Shown: in pieces, positions 11,561-25,316 of the stretch
Numbering within the stretch: position 1 is the stretch's first letter
Layout: the number at the start of each line of letters is the position of its first letter
DNA from: Moniliophthora roreri
Lineage: Eukaryota > Basidiomycota > Agaricomycetes > Agaricales > Marasmiaceae
Reading direction: 5' to 3'
Assembly (NCBI GenBank): GCA_001466705.2
Contig: LATX02000216.1
Span: forward strand, 124,001-188,000
DNA: 64,000 nucleotides
The notes under the pieces: model-generated
Told to the model about the DNA's origin: nothing
Databases searched by the model: none
What the model saw: only the letters and a program-made list of their open reading frames with translations
Position numbers and translations under genes: made by a program

Positions 11561-12527
11561 GGTGGAAGGATCGGGGATAGGTAGTGGATCGCGTTGGGAA
11601 GTGGCAAAGGACGGGTGATGCGAGATGCATATCACTGCCCATTTATATATTGAGATGACTTTTGCGACGAATGGCGCAACCGGCGTAGGCACCAAGTAGG
11701 CACTCAAGAGTACATAATTATTCAGACTCCGAGTTCCCTTTTTTTGAATATCGATTTGACCGCAATTCGGCATCTCACGAATGTTACGGTATCTCCATTC
11801 GACAGAAGGGGCCCTTTTACGCCAAGAGAACCGATATAGACCAGTTCATGTGAGGGTACCTTTTTCACCCGTCAGCTTGTGGCGGTCCATGTATTGACGT
11901 GTACTTATCAAGTCTTCATCATCGAGTGTCGAAATTTTCGTCGTCCGGAGAGACGGATGTTCGACAATCATATTACATGGGTCCCAACATTCAATAGGAG
12001 AATGGGAAAGCCCGGTTCAATCGCCATGGGATCCGCCCCAAGAACAAGATAGGTGTCAAGAACACCCCAGTGTGAATATTTCAAACAAAACACACGAAAA
12101 TCGGACAGATCTCGCTCATTTCGCACATTTCGGTCGCCGACGGTACACAACTTTATACAACAGCATTCTGTCATCCTGCGTTGAGCGTGAAATTGAATTA
12201 TCGACAGTCGCGAGCGCGGGGCGCTTGGGAATGTCGGGGGACGCCGCTGCAAGCCGTCGTCCCGCATAAGGTACTGTATACCGCACCACTACTTTGGATT
12301 CTACACAATGATATCATATCCGAATTCAGAGCGCTGAATAAGAGATAGAAGGGTTCCCATGTGGAAGGTTCTACAAGGGAAGCCAATGACGCTAATACAC
12401 AAACAGTACATTGATAACACGGCGAAAGCAAAAAGATATTACTTACATAGGAGCATAATAAAATAAGCAAAGTGTGCGAATCGATAGCGATAAAGCAATA
12501 ATAAATAAAGGCCTAGCCACAACCTGA
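11561..12527. other. Intergenic between bZIP gene and next gene's 3' end
   Basis: Contains the bZIP upstream region and the 3' flank of the 12528-15757 gene. Short open frames occur but none is supported. Confidence 0.5.
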
Positions 12528-15500
12528 TTACATTGCACCGCTAGGTCGGGACCCTGACCAAACAGAGTGGGATGTATTAGGTTGAGTGTCCAGTGCGAAA
12601 TACGCGGGATCTCTATAGCTTTCTGGGTCAAAGTGGGAGTAGCCAGATCGAACGGACATGTTTGATGGTACACGTCGCAATGCGGCACCATTCTCTGATG
12701 CATTTCCGTGAGGACGAGGGCTCCCCGGCGGAAGCGGCTGATTTACTGCGTAAGGACTCGAACCAGCAACACCTACACTTGCTGGCACCGGATGGCGGTT
12801 ACCAATAGCGCTCGGAGGCCTGCTGGTAACAGGCGCTTGCTGACTGACTGCTTGCTGAGAGGTCCGTGATGGAGAACGTGAGTGCATGTGTGGGGACTGG
12901 AAGTCATTGTTTCTAAACGGGGGTTCTGAGCCTCCAGAGCGGGAGAGTCGAGGATCCGCTGATGTGTTGGCTCCATATGGAGTACGAGGGGGGTCGGATG
13001 GCCATCTCAACTGTACATTTCTGCTCTCAGGAGTGTTAGGCTCGGTCGGCACCCAGTCATCAGGCAGCGGTTGCCCTGAGCCCACTGCTGGTGAATAGCG
13101 CCCTATGCTCTGTGTTCTTTCGGTGCTTGACATATGGCCATTCGAAGGCACCGGACTGGTATAGCCTGCGGGTTTAGATAGCGTCAAGGACACTCGAGAC
13201 GTACCACCGCTGGGTGATACAGTCGGCCGATCTGAAGGCGACTGTGACTGAATATATGTAAGCATATTGAGCAAACGAAATTGAATGAATGAATCAGCAT
13301 GTCGTTGTTACACCAATTGATAGAGACGAACCGGAGGCTCTACGGTAATTCCTACAGGAGGACTGCTTACTGAAGCACTTCGTCTTCCTGGATCCGCATT
13401 TCCGCGAGAGAGTGTGCCTTGTATGGAAGGTATAGGACCATTAGAATTCTGTGGCATAGAACCCTGGTAAAACCTAGAGCCCATCGACCCTGCCGACATG
13501 GTTCTCACCCGCGGTTGGTTCTCGGGTGACAGAGGGGCTGGGAAAATCAGGCGGGCTGGGGCGCGGACATTCCGAGGTGGCCGGTCGGGACGAATCTAAA
13601 GAGTAGTATATACCTCAGTTTCAGTGTTTAGCCAGGTCAGAGTACTACATACCTCGTTCGGGGGCTGGTTTCGCCATTCGCTGGACGAATTTGATGTAGC
13701 GGAGTTAGCTATGGGAGGATAACGCAAGTTTTGCGCGAAACTACGCTTCTCCTCTTCGGCAGTCATCAGTGGAGCAGATTGTTGTATATTGCTGGGTCCT
13801 GGGTCATATCGAAGGGGGTCTAGCTCCGTGACATACTGCGACTGCACATTCAGGCTGCCTTGGCGACTAAGTGGATCCTCGTTGACGACACTCAAACGCC
13901 GAGCTTTGCCTTTGCCTTTGCTTCTGAACATATTTCGCAGCGCAGAGCCCACTCCGGTACCCCGTTTTCCGTCATCGGGTTTGGAGGACTCTTCGGGACC
14001 TCTAAGCAGATCCATATTTGAAAAATGTGAGGACCCAGTTCGATTAGAGTCAAAAGAAGCTCGGCGATTATGAATCGGATTCGGGTATGCATAATCTTTT
14101 GATTGAACTGACGGAGTCCTTGTGCCCGGTTTGGCCTGATACCAAGATGAGCTAGAGTTCTTGTGATGCAGCACGGGTGCTTCCGTGCTTGGCCCTGTAT
14201 TCTCCAGCGGCTGAGCACGGGGATCGCGACCACGACCATACCATGATTCTGGTCGCTGTCCATCAACCGTGGGATTGCCTGTGGGTCGTCTAAGCCCTCC
14301 GTCATCAAGGCTCATGCTTCTCTTATGGCGAGGACCGGTGGTTGGGGGTAAATCAGTGGCATTCGAGCGAGGCGTGGGCGCGTAATCTGTCATCTCGTGA
14401 GGTGGTGGTAAAGAGATTACGCCTTCCTCCGACACCGCCGGAATGTAATTGTCCGGGGGTCGAGGCGAAGGCGACCTTTGCCGGGCTATATTTGTAGGGG
14501 GGCGCCATGTTTTTGGGACGAATTTCTTTGAATTGGATCGGGCAGGCTGCGGCGGATTAATATTCTGATTAACGACCTGGGAATCAGCTGGAGGTATGTC
14601 TATAGTGAATCTCTCTAGACCCGGCGTACAATTGCCCACTGTAGAAGGTGCTTGGGGAGTAGGAGTGGAGTGGTGAAGTGGTGAAACATAATGTGATGGT
14701 GATAGTGGAGGAGGGACTGCAGGTTCTGGCATCGCAATCGGTATTTCATGAGGCACTGAAGAAGCACGACGATGCGAATAGGGTGTTTGGTTAGCAGGTG
14801 GCAAAGGTTGGGGCGGCGAATTGTTATGTACGGGTGGTTGAGAGTCCGTAGCTTGAGAAGGCATCGGCAAGTTGGGAACACCCAGCTCGATGGGAGGTTG
14901 TGTTTCAGTGTGTACAGCACTGAATGATATGTCGTCGTCGAGAACCTCTTCGTCTATTTCAGGCGTTGTGCGCGCTGGTTGGGGCGTGTGGTCCTCTTCA
15001 ACGTATTGCAATGCACGACGACCGGTTGAGAGACCAAATTCTTCGCGCGCTCTCCGCCAACCAGCTTCAAAACCCTGTCTTCTACCCTCCTCTTTAGCCT
15101 TCCAGACCTCCATAGCTTCTCTGACCCTTCGGGCATCGCTCCTTGCTCTGCGTGCCGTGCTCTCCGCATTATCTCTTTGGATTCTTAGCGTAGTGAGTAC
15201 CTCCTGGGCTCTTGCAATCTGGTTTTGTGCCATCTCATAGTTGATCCTGTACAGGCTCATCTCGTCCCTCGATGCTCGCGCTTCAGCTTCGGCGCTTAAC
15301 ATCCGCTCGTTCAGAATGCGAAAGCGAGCCACAGTCGAGTCCATCTGTTTCTGTAGGTCCTCCGAGTCCTGGCTTTTCTTCTCTGCTTCCGATATGAGCA
15401 TGAAGATACACCGTTGCATCTTCTTTGCTTCGTATTCATGGTGAACAAGAAGCTTCACTAGGTCCGCGGCCGGTTTATGCCGGAGTTCCTGTTCCCGCCG

Positions 15501-15757
15501 ACGGGCAAACGCTTTGAAGTAGCTGCTCGAATGACCATAAGATCTGTGAAATTCCTCTGCGTCTTGTCCGAGATTTGATGCAGACGATAATAGTTCTGTC
15601 CTCAGAGAACGATTGCTGTGATCATGTTCGTGTGCGATAGTTTCGTCTACAAAGTCACGTAGTACTTGCCTGAAAAGATATTAGTATTTTGAGGCATGAA
15701 TTGCAATAAAACTGACCCCTCGCTCTCGTCCGACGGTGAGTAGACACCTTCCTCCAT
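12528..15757 (-). CDS. Large coiled-coil / disordered protein, 1013 aa, unknown function
   Basis: Four exons: 15717..15757, 13653..15669, 13332..13595 and 12528..13247. The introns are 47, 57 and 84 nt, all GT-AG, and phases sum to 1014 codons. The ATG at 15757 starts MEEGVYSPSDESEG. Residues about 70-230 are strongly charged and predicted coiled coil (e.g. SAEAEARASRDEMSLYRINY, RRARSDARRVREAME). From about 240 to the end the chain is rich in Pro, Ser, Asn and Arg with no fold apparent, including basic patches such as RSKGKGKARRLS. This resembles scaffold or cytoskeleton-associated proteins, but no named domain is visible. The start lies 185 bp from the divergent coiled-coil gene at 15942. 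Confidence 0.75.
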
Positions 15758-15941
15758 CGTCGTTCCCCGGGCCGCTGACGTCTCGGACAATGAACAGATG
15801 TTTACGGCTGTTTGGCTGGTTTCGTCAGAAATAACGTGATCGCGTGCCTTTTTCCCACATCATCGTCTCGTCTATCGCGCTGTCATTGTCGTCGGCAATA
15901 CCGACATTTTCTTAGAAATCTTGGATAAATTGACGGCTAGA

Positions 15942-18900
15942 ATGGACCCAGACGTGTATCAGCGCTCGAATCCGTCGAAATCCCAGAAACCTTCACATAA
16001 AATCTTCTCTTTTTCTTCAAATTCTACACGTCCCAATGCGGCAACTTCAAAGCTAGAGACCAATAATCCTTCATTTTTTTCCAACATCTCCCATCGGAAT
16101 ACATCAAATCAGAAGAACATGACAGGGAACAGCCAGCCTCAACTACTTCGGATCTTTCCTCCTTCGGACAGGTTCTCAACACCTCAGCGAACAGTTCCAA
16201 AAGTAGAACCATCTTCCCGTTCGTGTAATTCAATTTGAATTGTTTGAAAATTGCTGACAGACGATTGAATAGCCGCCGGTTTTAGTGGCGAGTTTCAATC
16301 TTTGACATCCCCGAATGTCCATTCAAACGGGCAAGCCAAGGCCGCTCAGGTTGTAGAGTCGCACATCACCGTTCAAAGCCACCCTTATCTTCCAACACCA
16401 TCGGAGATTCACCGAACACGTTCCCGTGCGGTCTCCCAAACGCCGTCTCTGTCTCAGGAGTGGGAGCTCGGAGACGCTGATGATGATTTATCCAATTTTG
16501 TGAATCGGATGAAGGAAGCCAAGTTGGTGAAATCGCAGTTAGCAGAAGAAGCGAGTCATCATTTCATCTTTTTGAAGTCGATATTCATCACGCATATATC
16601 TCTTTTTTAGCGTGTTTTATGTGCAAATTTGCGCTCCCAACTGGCTTCGGCCCAAGCAATAAATTCTGAACTGCAGAAACGCATCTCCGATCTAGAAGCT
16701 GTACATCGAAGCCATCTCAAATCCAAGGATGAGGAATTGTCGAAGACCCGTCAACTTTTAGACGAGACTCAGGCCAACCAACAGTCACAGCAAAACATCA
16801 TTGCCGAAAAGGATCAACAGCTTCACCACAGTGCCGAGCAATTGGCGCTCGTTCAGAAGAAGCTACAGGAAAGCGATGAGAGAATCACAAAAGTTCGAGA
16901 TACTGCAAAAAAGGGTATTGAGAACTTGAGTGGGAAGTAGGTGTGGATTCTTCCTTGGTATATTTTTATGGCTGATACGTTCCAGTTACGAATCCATGAA
17001 GGCCGCATTCGAACAGCTCAAAGGTCGGCATGACAAGTCACAGCAGAACGTGCAGCGTATCCGTGACGAGATACTTGACGCCAAAATTGCCGCCAGCGAC
17101 AAGTTTAAAGGTGACCTCCTCTCCCTTATTCAACGTCACCTTCACGAACGCGTGCGTCTTCAGAAATTGAACCTTATCTTGATTCCACGGGACGGCATTT
17201 CCTCAAAACCGCTGAAACCAGAGGATTGGTTCAAGAGCTTCAGAATGACCGTAATGATGGTAAATATCTGCCAAGTTCCAGATTCTGAGCAAGCGGTAAA
17301 TAATATATCTCCTTAGCGCAACAAGTGATCGATATGCTGCGCGATAAGCTGCATTTTCTCGGGGCTCAGGTCGTGGAGTACAAGGAGAAGATCGAAGTTT
17401 TAGAGAATGCGCGGAAAGAAGAAGGCCTTAATATGACGAAAAGTGCTGGCATCTTAGAGAGCGCCAGTAAGCTGTTCTTGCTTTCCCCTTTGCGTGAATC
17501 TCATGTGGTACTTTCAGGTGAAAAAGTCGGGGAGATCGCTGATAAACTGTACAAGAGAGAGAAGGAAGACGCCGAGTTGGCCGCCGAGGGACTTAAGTTG
17601 GAGATCTTTGTCACAGAGGCAAACGAAAGGTAGGACTTTCATCGGTCACAATATCTTTAGGAATTGGTATTAACCCTTCCCGTTCTAGGATTGAGTGCCT
17701 TAAAAAGGATCTGGCAGCGAAGGAAAAGGAAGTCGAGAGTCTCGTGGTCGAGTTCGTGAATTCCCTGCTTCTTGCCGATACCTGCCTGATATGTCCCGGT
17801 ATGACAGAAATCGTAAACTGAAGTTCGACATGGATATCAAATCCACCAAGCTTGATGACGCCTTGCAGTTGAATGGCGTGTATGTTTCCTTTACGTCGTC
17901 ATTTGACGTACAAGTCTATTGATACCGTTTTTTCTTTTAGCAATGTCGAGAGGTTGGACACTTGTCAGGCCCAGGTACGCTCGCAAGAAAAAGAGATTGG
18001 AGCTCTCAAAGAGAGACTCGATAACTCCGAGAAAGCTGGGCAAGTCCTACAAGCAAAGTACGCGGTCTTCCTTCGTTCGCTTAGGCCATTAAAAATAACC
18101 AACATGTGCTGTAGCGTCGGCAAAACCGAAAGCCAGGTTGTTGAACTTGAAAGCGAACTCCGTTCATCAAAAGCTGTGGAGCTTGCCACGCGAACAAAGC
18201 TTGAGCATACGTTAGAAAAGGTGAAAAGTGCTGAGCTTGAGGGTGCCAAGATGAAAAAGGAGTACGAAGAGAAGATTCGACAATCTCAGGGCAAGGTCGA
18301 TAAGCTACACAAGGATTGTGAAGACGGCGAAGTGGAGTAAGTTTGTTCCCTATTGCTGTGATTACTGTGAAAAGTATTCATGAGATCCGACTTGAAGGTT
18401 ACGCCACGCTACCAGTCGACTTGCGGTATTTTACCCCAGGTGCTGTCTACCAATGTGGACACGTCGCTGATTACTCGTTTCAGGTTCTTCAAGAGAGATT
18501 TGATTCTCAATCTATGATGTTGAAACTCGCTAAAGAGCATGGCGGTGACTTGCAGGTATTGTGGCGCTGTTGCGCTGAACCTGGCTCGAACTGAAAACCA
18601 TGCAGGAACGGCTACTCTTGTCTGAAAAGGCTAACGCGGTAAGGATCTCGATCTGTAGCATATGGGCACATCACGAAATTTTCATTACAGACGAAACTTG
18701 AAGCAACCGAGGGCAAGTACAAGGCGGTCATCGCGGTCACGGCGGAGCAAAAATCTGTTCTTCAGGCTCAACTGGATCAGTTACACACCGTCTTCGTAAG
18801 CACTGCTCTGGTCTACATTTCATTCATATTTGGACTCGACAATTTTAGGAACGGCTGCAGTCATCCGAAAAGGCAAAAGCGGTCAGAACATGATGTTGAT

Positions 18901-20678
18901 ACTTAGCTCAATCTTGAATATGCTGACTGATTCCTCAGATGGAACTCGCGGTCATGGCGGAACAAAAGTCAGCCCTGCAAGAGGAGTTGAATAAACTGCG
19001 TCCTAACCTTGTATGTGCCGACCTTTTCTCAAGGTTTCAGCCCCACATGACTGCCGCAGGTGAAACTGGAAGCCACGGAAAACAAATACAAGACCGAGAT
19101 CACCGCCGTAATGGCAGAGAAGGCAGCGCTCAAGAATCAGCTTGAGAAACTAGGGTTAAATCTCGTGGGTCTGGCGCCATTCTTTACCCGACTTAATCGA
19201 ATTCTTTCCACAGTCCACCCTCGAAACGACCGCTAGCAAGCACAAGACGGAGATAGCACTACTCGAACAACAGAAAGCTAGTATACAGACTACTCTCGAC
19301 CAACAGACAGCTGACCTCAACCGACTCAAAACTCAATCCGTGCACAATGATCTATTCTCCTAGTGTGTCTTCACTAATGAATATCTGGCTCTCTTAGATT
19401 GCTCTATCGAATTCTGAAGCTGAGAAGGCAGTACTCGCAGAACAGAACCTCGCTTTGCGCACTAGTCTCGATCAACTGAAACAAGATTATCGCAAGTTGG
19501 AATCTCAGAACGTGTTGACCGAGAAGATCGAGGAACTACTTGTCAAACAGCTTGATGATATCAACACTCAAAGAGCCAAGGCTGCGGAGCGCGGACTGGA
19601 ATGCGCATCCGCACAAGTCAAGGAGCTAAAGGAGGAACTTGGGAACATGAAGGCGATGATCAAGGATTCGGCGGATGCTCAAGCTGAACTGGCTCGACTT
19701 CAGGAACGGGAGGCGATAGCCGAGGAAGCGCTAGCGAAGGTCTCGGGGCTGGAGAATGAGATTGAACGAGCAAGGCAGAGGGAGGTAACCCTGCAGGAGC
19801 GTTACAAGGAAGGCCAATTGGTGAGCTTCCCTCAGTGTTGGTTAAGAATGTCTTCTAATGGACTATTTCCAGAGCGATCCAGAGAAGGAGCTAGTCGACT
19901 ACATCATCAGAACTAACCAAGCAATGAATGAATATGATATGGTCGAGAAGGAGAATGAGCTCCGGCGTGTACGCGTTCCCGTTCTGAACCTGGCACTCAT
20001 ACTCAGTTCACTCTCAATAGCGCGACAACCAGAACAACGCCTTGCAAGCCAAGATCGATAACTTGGAATCAACATTGGCCAAGTTACTGAAGAAGTACAA
20101 TGGTCAACAAGGACAGTCCATGGTCGACCTGAACATATGGATGACCAGTCCCCTTTCCTCAGCCTCGGTCAGTCTCAAAGGGTGCTTCATTTCACTGTTT
20201 CTAATAATAAGCTTTTATTAGGATACTCAACCACAGGCCGGACCTGCACTCATTGTCAGCACGAGTACGAAACCGAAACCGAAGCTCATCACCTGGTCAT
20301 CAACAACTCCGCCTCCGAATGCCCAGCCACGCTCTTTTGCCGAGTTGGATGAGGAAGACGACGACGACGACGACGACGACGAGGAAGAACGTCCACTCGT
20401 TACAATATCCAGGCTTGGGAAGAGGAGTCGGCCGTCCTCACCTACGCCAGTTCCAGTGAAGGTGGAAGAGAGGGAGCGTGAGCCGGTTCGTCCGACGAGG
20501 AAGGCGGTAAGCAAGTATTTTTCTAATATTGTTCATCACCGACGGTCTCCGCAGAAAGGTACCGCACGCAAGGCCGATCATGGGAAAGACAGCGATCAGA
20601 AGGTTCGTGTTTGCGCTATCCCTGTGGCTTGAGACTGATCACTCCGTCGTAAAGCCGAAGACGAAGAAACGTCGTTGA
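15942..20678 (+). CDS. Long multi-exon coiled-coil protein with acidic and basic tail
   Basis: About twenty short exons. Clear ones are 15942..16222, 16286..16550, 16611..16936, 16986..17110, 17164..17259, 17317..17466, 17518..17629, then 17941..18057 and 18115..18336. The last exon ends at TGA 20676-20678. The splice around 17760-17820 and 18337-18483 is not resolved. The N-terminus is Ser/Asn-rich and disordered. Most of the rest is heptad coiled coil (e.g. LRSQLASAQAINSELQKRIS). The C-terminus has an acidic run of eight Asp (GAC repeats), a Pro-rich basic segment and a final PKTKKRR that looks like a nuclear localisation signal. It could be a chromosome-axis or other nuclear filament protein; that is inference. 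The intron after 16550 seems to use a GC donor. Confidence 0.7.
20357..20380 (+). repeat. (GAC)8 trinucleotide microsatellite in coding sequence
   Basis: Eight uninterrupted GAC codons encode Asp8 in the acidic tail of the coiled-coil protein. Length variation would keep the frame. Confidence 0.95.
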
Positions 20679-20907
20679 ATGAACCCCATTTGTCCCCGTT
20701 ATTCATTGCATCTCGTTCGCTGTTGTGTTCTGTGTGTTTTGCAGCTCTGTCGTGTTAATATTGAGCAAGTCAAACAGTGTATATCGTTTGTATCACTATG
20801 ACTCATGGATGGAAAAGAGTATAACCTTGTAGTGTAGAGTATCAACGTGTTTTATGTAAAACGTCGAAATCGCAAATGTATTCGCATGTGTTCAAATAAA
20901 AATAGGT

Positions 20908-21670
20908 TTACATCAAAGCGAGCATGATACTAACGAGAGCGAAGAACATGGTATTCTGACCATTCAATTTCGAAGCTGAATTGTTACCGCTACCGGCTGA
21001 TTGAGAAGTAGCTGCAGGTGAACTAGCAGTTGTGCCACTGGTGGTACTTTGGGTGCTCGGTGAGGAAGGGGGTAGTGATGGAGTTGGGGATCCAGTCGAG
21101 GACGATGGTGGTGCGGTCGAAGTTGGTGCGGTCGAAGTTGGCCGAGTACTGGTCCTAGTTCCCGAGCTTGTTTGCGAAGGGGACGATTGTGCAGGAGCTG
21201 TGGCCAACGGTCTGTTCGGATCTTGCCCCGGGAGTGTAATCTTCTCCATCGTGAAACCCAACATGACACATTCGGTCACGAGTCCTGCACACGATGTTAT
21301 TGAGATTCAAGAACTGGAACGCATATTGTGTAACAACGCACCGTCAATGTTTTGCTGTGGCTGCCTAAAGTCTGATGAGTTGATAGACTGGGCAAGGCAC
21401 CTGTAGCATTGCGCCATGGACTGCTCAAAAGCAGGGGTGCAGCACTGTTGCACCGAGCCACCTGGACAATTACTCGGGTTCTAGGAATTAGCAAGTAAAT
21501 GCCAAATTGAAAGAAAAAGTGAATAGGTGAATTAGACGTACACTATTTTGTATGAATGGGAGAACTGTACTACAAGTTGATTCGCATTCCACGGGAACTT
21601 GTCTTGGGAGAATGAAGGCGTTTGTTGGGCAGATCGCCCAAGCGAACAAAACTGCTGCCCAAGGCCTCAT
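20908..21670 (-). CDS. GPI-anchored Ser/Thr-rich cell-surface protein, 214 aa
   Basis: Exons 21542..21670, 21342..21480 and 20908..21284 splice with correct phases to 215 codons. A signal peptide (MRPWAAVLFAWAICPTNA) precedes a small Cys-rich domain of eight or more Cys with spacing CESTC, NC, QCCTP and CYRC. A long Ser/Thr/Pro/Ala stretch with runs of TSTAP follows, the usual O-glycosylated stalk. The C-terminus has a small-residue region and a hydrophobic tail (MFFALVSIMLALM) typical of a GPI attachment signal. This is the standard plan of basidiomycete wall/surface proteins. The exact ligand or function cannot be told. It is divergent from SEC63. Confidence 0.85.
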
Positions 21671-22472
21671 GGAAGACACTTGCAGGGGGGGGGAGGATGG
21701 GAATTGAGAGCAAACAGCACTCTTGCGCCCAATAGCTGCGGTCAGCGGCCTGTCACATTGTAGATGACATGGGGTTCTTGACGTCCTGCATGTACTATCA
21801 CGGCGATTGGTCGGAAAGTTTTGATGTTTTGAAGAGTTCTTCCTCGGTTGGTCATGAGGTATGAAGTAACGGCTGAAGATGACCGGTGACCTGGAATCCT
21901 TGGACTCTTGGTCGATGAGTTGGTTAATCGAGAGGAAAACAGAAGGGAATCTGGATCATATGTAGAAGGAAATTCCGAGTTGAGTGTGAGAGAGAATCAT
22001 TTTTTCGGCTTCCCTTCTAGGCGCCTATGAGACGCCCAAAGTCTCTCCGAGTTTCGATACTGTCCAGTTCTCAACTGTCGGTACAATTCGAGAAATCGGA
22101 CAAGTTTGGTCTACAGAATCGATACCAACAAGGAGCGCATGTTCAAAGTATAAGTATACTCACTACCCTTACACTGTAAAAGTTTAGCCTGATTTCTTCA
22201 GAAACGACGATTGATACGTCCATGGGCTATGCAGAGAAGTTAGTCCAGAGGTTTAGAGGTACCGCGCTACTACAGTTTCGTACTCAGTACGGAATGAGCC
22301 TTGTACGGTATACTACGCGTCTGAACTTGGTAGTTGAAGGAAAGTGCCAACGGACGTAACGGGCCGTTCATGCCGTTAGCCTCATTGAGACACGAAATTG
22401 CCACGTACTGAGTAAACTCTTACACATCGACCGCGACGTTCTCTTCGCTGTGGGCGACAACGACGAGTCGCC
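21671..22472. other. Divergent intergenic region GPI protein / SEC63
   Basis: About 800 bp with no supported gene. It must hold both promoters. No strong motif recognised. Confidence 0.5.
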
Positions 22473-25058
22473 ATGGCCAACTACAACTACGATGAGTCCG
22501 GCAACATGTCGGCGTACTTTGTTATAACTTTCCTTGTCTTTATCCTCGTCCCTCTCACTTTCTCGATTTCACCATCCAGTGAGTTTTTTTTCTTACTCTA
22601 TTTCCGTCTCCGTCTGACATCTTTTATCATCAGAAAAAGTTAATCTTAGCGGATGTCAATGCCAGCCGTGTGTGGAGCAGCGGAAACGTATCGAGAAGCG
22701 TGAGGGGGGTTCATTGCTGAACCCAAAATTCAGCAAAAAGTGCGTGCGCTTCCGGTCATCACTGTGAGCTACATCACTGATTTCTCAACAGGACGTTATT
22801 TGTTGTATCAGGATGGACGCTTGTCGCATACATGTGCTACAAGGTAGCCGGTGCTAAACTCGACAACAAAATCTACAATCCTTTTGAAATTTTGGGCATC
22901 AAAACGGTATGCTACGTTGAAGCCCATATCTTATTGTCGCAATGCTGAGAAATCCTCGAATCCAGGACGCAACGGAAAAGGAGATCAAATCACACTTTAA
23001 GAAGCTTTCAAAGCAATAGTGCGTCTAGTCCTTTAGTCTCAGCGCGGAATCTTTGTGTTGACGCCTCATCTCAGTCATCCTGACAAAGTGAAGGCTACTG
23101 TTAATCAGACAATAGAGGACATTTCGAATCGATTCGTCGAGCTCACCAAGGCATACAAAGCGTGGGTGACACGTACACACAAGCCTGCTCATTGCTGACG
23201 TATTCGTTTAGTTTGACGGACGAAACCATCCGAAGGAACTGGGAGCAATACGGCAATCCAGATGGTCGACAAGAGACGTCAATGGGTATTGCGCTTCCTC
23301 GGTGGGTAGTTGAGGCTCAGAATAACATTTGGGTACTTGGATTCTATGGCCTGGTTTTCGGAGGCGCACTACCTGCTGTAGTGGTACGTCTTCGCTCTCT
23401 CATGATACCACTTGACCAGAGGCCTAAATGTGTAATTTAGGGGCGATGGTGGTTCGGCTCACGACAAAAGACCAAGGACGGAATAAGCGCTCGCGCCGCT
23501 GCCGCTTTCTTCAAGACTATCAAGGAGGATTCAAGGATGGATGAAGTCATTGGCGCACTTGGAAAGTCGTTCCAACATGAGAAGCCTGGTGTTTCGCTCA
23601 AAGCAGAGGAGAAGGCAGAGCTGGACCGTCTTGAGAAGCTGATCTCTGAGCAAGTAGGTAAACCATGGGAGATAGTCAAGTCTATCGTTGGTGTAGATGA
23701 GAACGCAAAGGACAGCAGAAGACGGTCCATGATTCTGCTGTATGCTCACCTCTTAAGGTTGGATATCAACCGGCCCAGCCTGAAGGATGGTAAGCAGTCT
23801 GCGCATCTCTATGCGAAGATTCTTTAGATGCTCATGACATTCCGTAGAGCAAACTCAGATCCTCTTGCAAACCCCCGTCCTCCTCAACGCTCTTCTCAGC
23901 ATCTCTGTCTCCCGCAACTGGCTCGTCCCGACCATTTTCACCATGCGCTTCCACAGCTTCGTCACGCAAGCCCTTCTCCCTCACAACTCCCCCATCAAGC
24001 AGCGTTTGGCTCAGCTCCCAGGCATTAAAACCAGCGAGGTCTCATCCGAGAATACTTTCAAAGCAGATGATCTCAGTGACCTTGTCGCCGAACTGGAGCA
24101 GAAGGGCGACGGCAGGGCAACTGATGTCAAGAAGGCGGTTGAGAAATGGGGTCGTCTTGAGATTGTCGATGCTTCATTCAAGGGTAGGTACCCATTCTTA
24201 CCATTCGTCTGCCCTCCAACTGACATGATCGTGTTCCCCTAGTCATCGGTGAACGTATTGTCACCCCTTCGTCAATCGTCTACCTCATGCTCAAACTCCG
24301 CATCTCACCTCCTGGTGCCAACGGTAGCTCACAAAGGAAGGAACCCGACGCCGACACTGTCAAGAAGTACATCAAGATCAACGAAGAAAAGGATAACGAG
24401 TTCTTACTTAGTCGGAAGGACGCCGAAGACGTTGAGGAAGAGAACTCTCCTGGATGGGCACATGCACCGTATTGGCCTGGTGTGAGTACTCTTTCCCTGT
24501 CATGCACTTATCCGGAGCTCAGCCGACTAATGACGACCAACGAATAGAACCGTCGACCTGGCTGGTGGCTCGTCCTAGCCGATGACAAGACTGCTCGTGT
24601 TGTCGTTCCGCCAATGAAGATCACACAGGTTCCATACTCGAATCCCAATGCAGAGTATGATAGAGACTACCGGACCTACAAGCTGCAATTCCAGGCACCC
24701 AACGGACCGGGTTTGTTCACTTGGAAGATATACTTGGTCTCTGATACGTTTGTTGGAGAGGAAGTTTCAAGGGCGTTGACTGTATGTTTTTCTTCCCGGT
24801 CCTCTGTAGAATCCCTTAGATATTGATGATCTTTGCCCTCTTCAGCTCAAGATCGACGACGCCTCCGCCCTCAACGCTGACGAGCAAGGCGACGAGGATG
24901 AAATTTCGGATCCGGAAGAAGACTCGCTTGCTGGTCAGATGGCTGCAATGAGAGGAGGTTCTGTAAAGAAAACGCAAAGAGACGAAGAGAGTGATGAGGA
25001 GAGTAGTACTGATGATGACCAGGAGAGTGATGATAGTAGTGATAGTGATGATGATTAG
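22473..25058 (+). CDS. SEC63: SEC63-like ER translocation protein, 669 aa
   Basis: Eleven exons: 22473..22578, 22634..22739, 22792..22906, 22966..23018, 23075..23161, 23212..23383, 23441..23789, 23848..24183, 24243..24481, 24548..24781, 24846..25058. They sum to 670 codons. Three transmembrane segments are seen at about 14-33, 73-90 and 194-213. A luminal J domain sits between TM2 and TM3 with the HPD motif at 128-130, split from Tyr127 by an intron. The cytosolic Sec63/Brl-type region follows, and the chain ends in a long acidic tail (ESDDSSDSDDD), which in yeast is a binding and phosphorylation site. Sec63 recruits BiP/Kar2 to the Sec61 channel for post-translational import. Length is close to yeast Sec63. 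The gene is convergent with the DUF1593 gene. Confidence 0.95.
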
Positions 25059-25316
25059 CTTTAGGGAATACGCTTTCCTCACTGTCATTGGAGGTGCAGT
25101 GTCTAGTGTAGTGTATTTATCTCCCATCTATTTGGATGGGTGCTAGTACGAGGGATACCACTTGGGACTGCATGTAGCGCTTCCGTTTCATTTCGCACAT
25201 TTTGTTGTTCTTTGGAATAGATTCCCTACTCAAATGCAGCGTCAAGTGGCTCGTGCCTCGGACTATTGTTACATATATAATATATACACGTTCAAATAGA
25301 GGTTATTCGTCCACTT

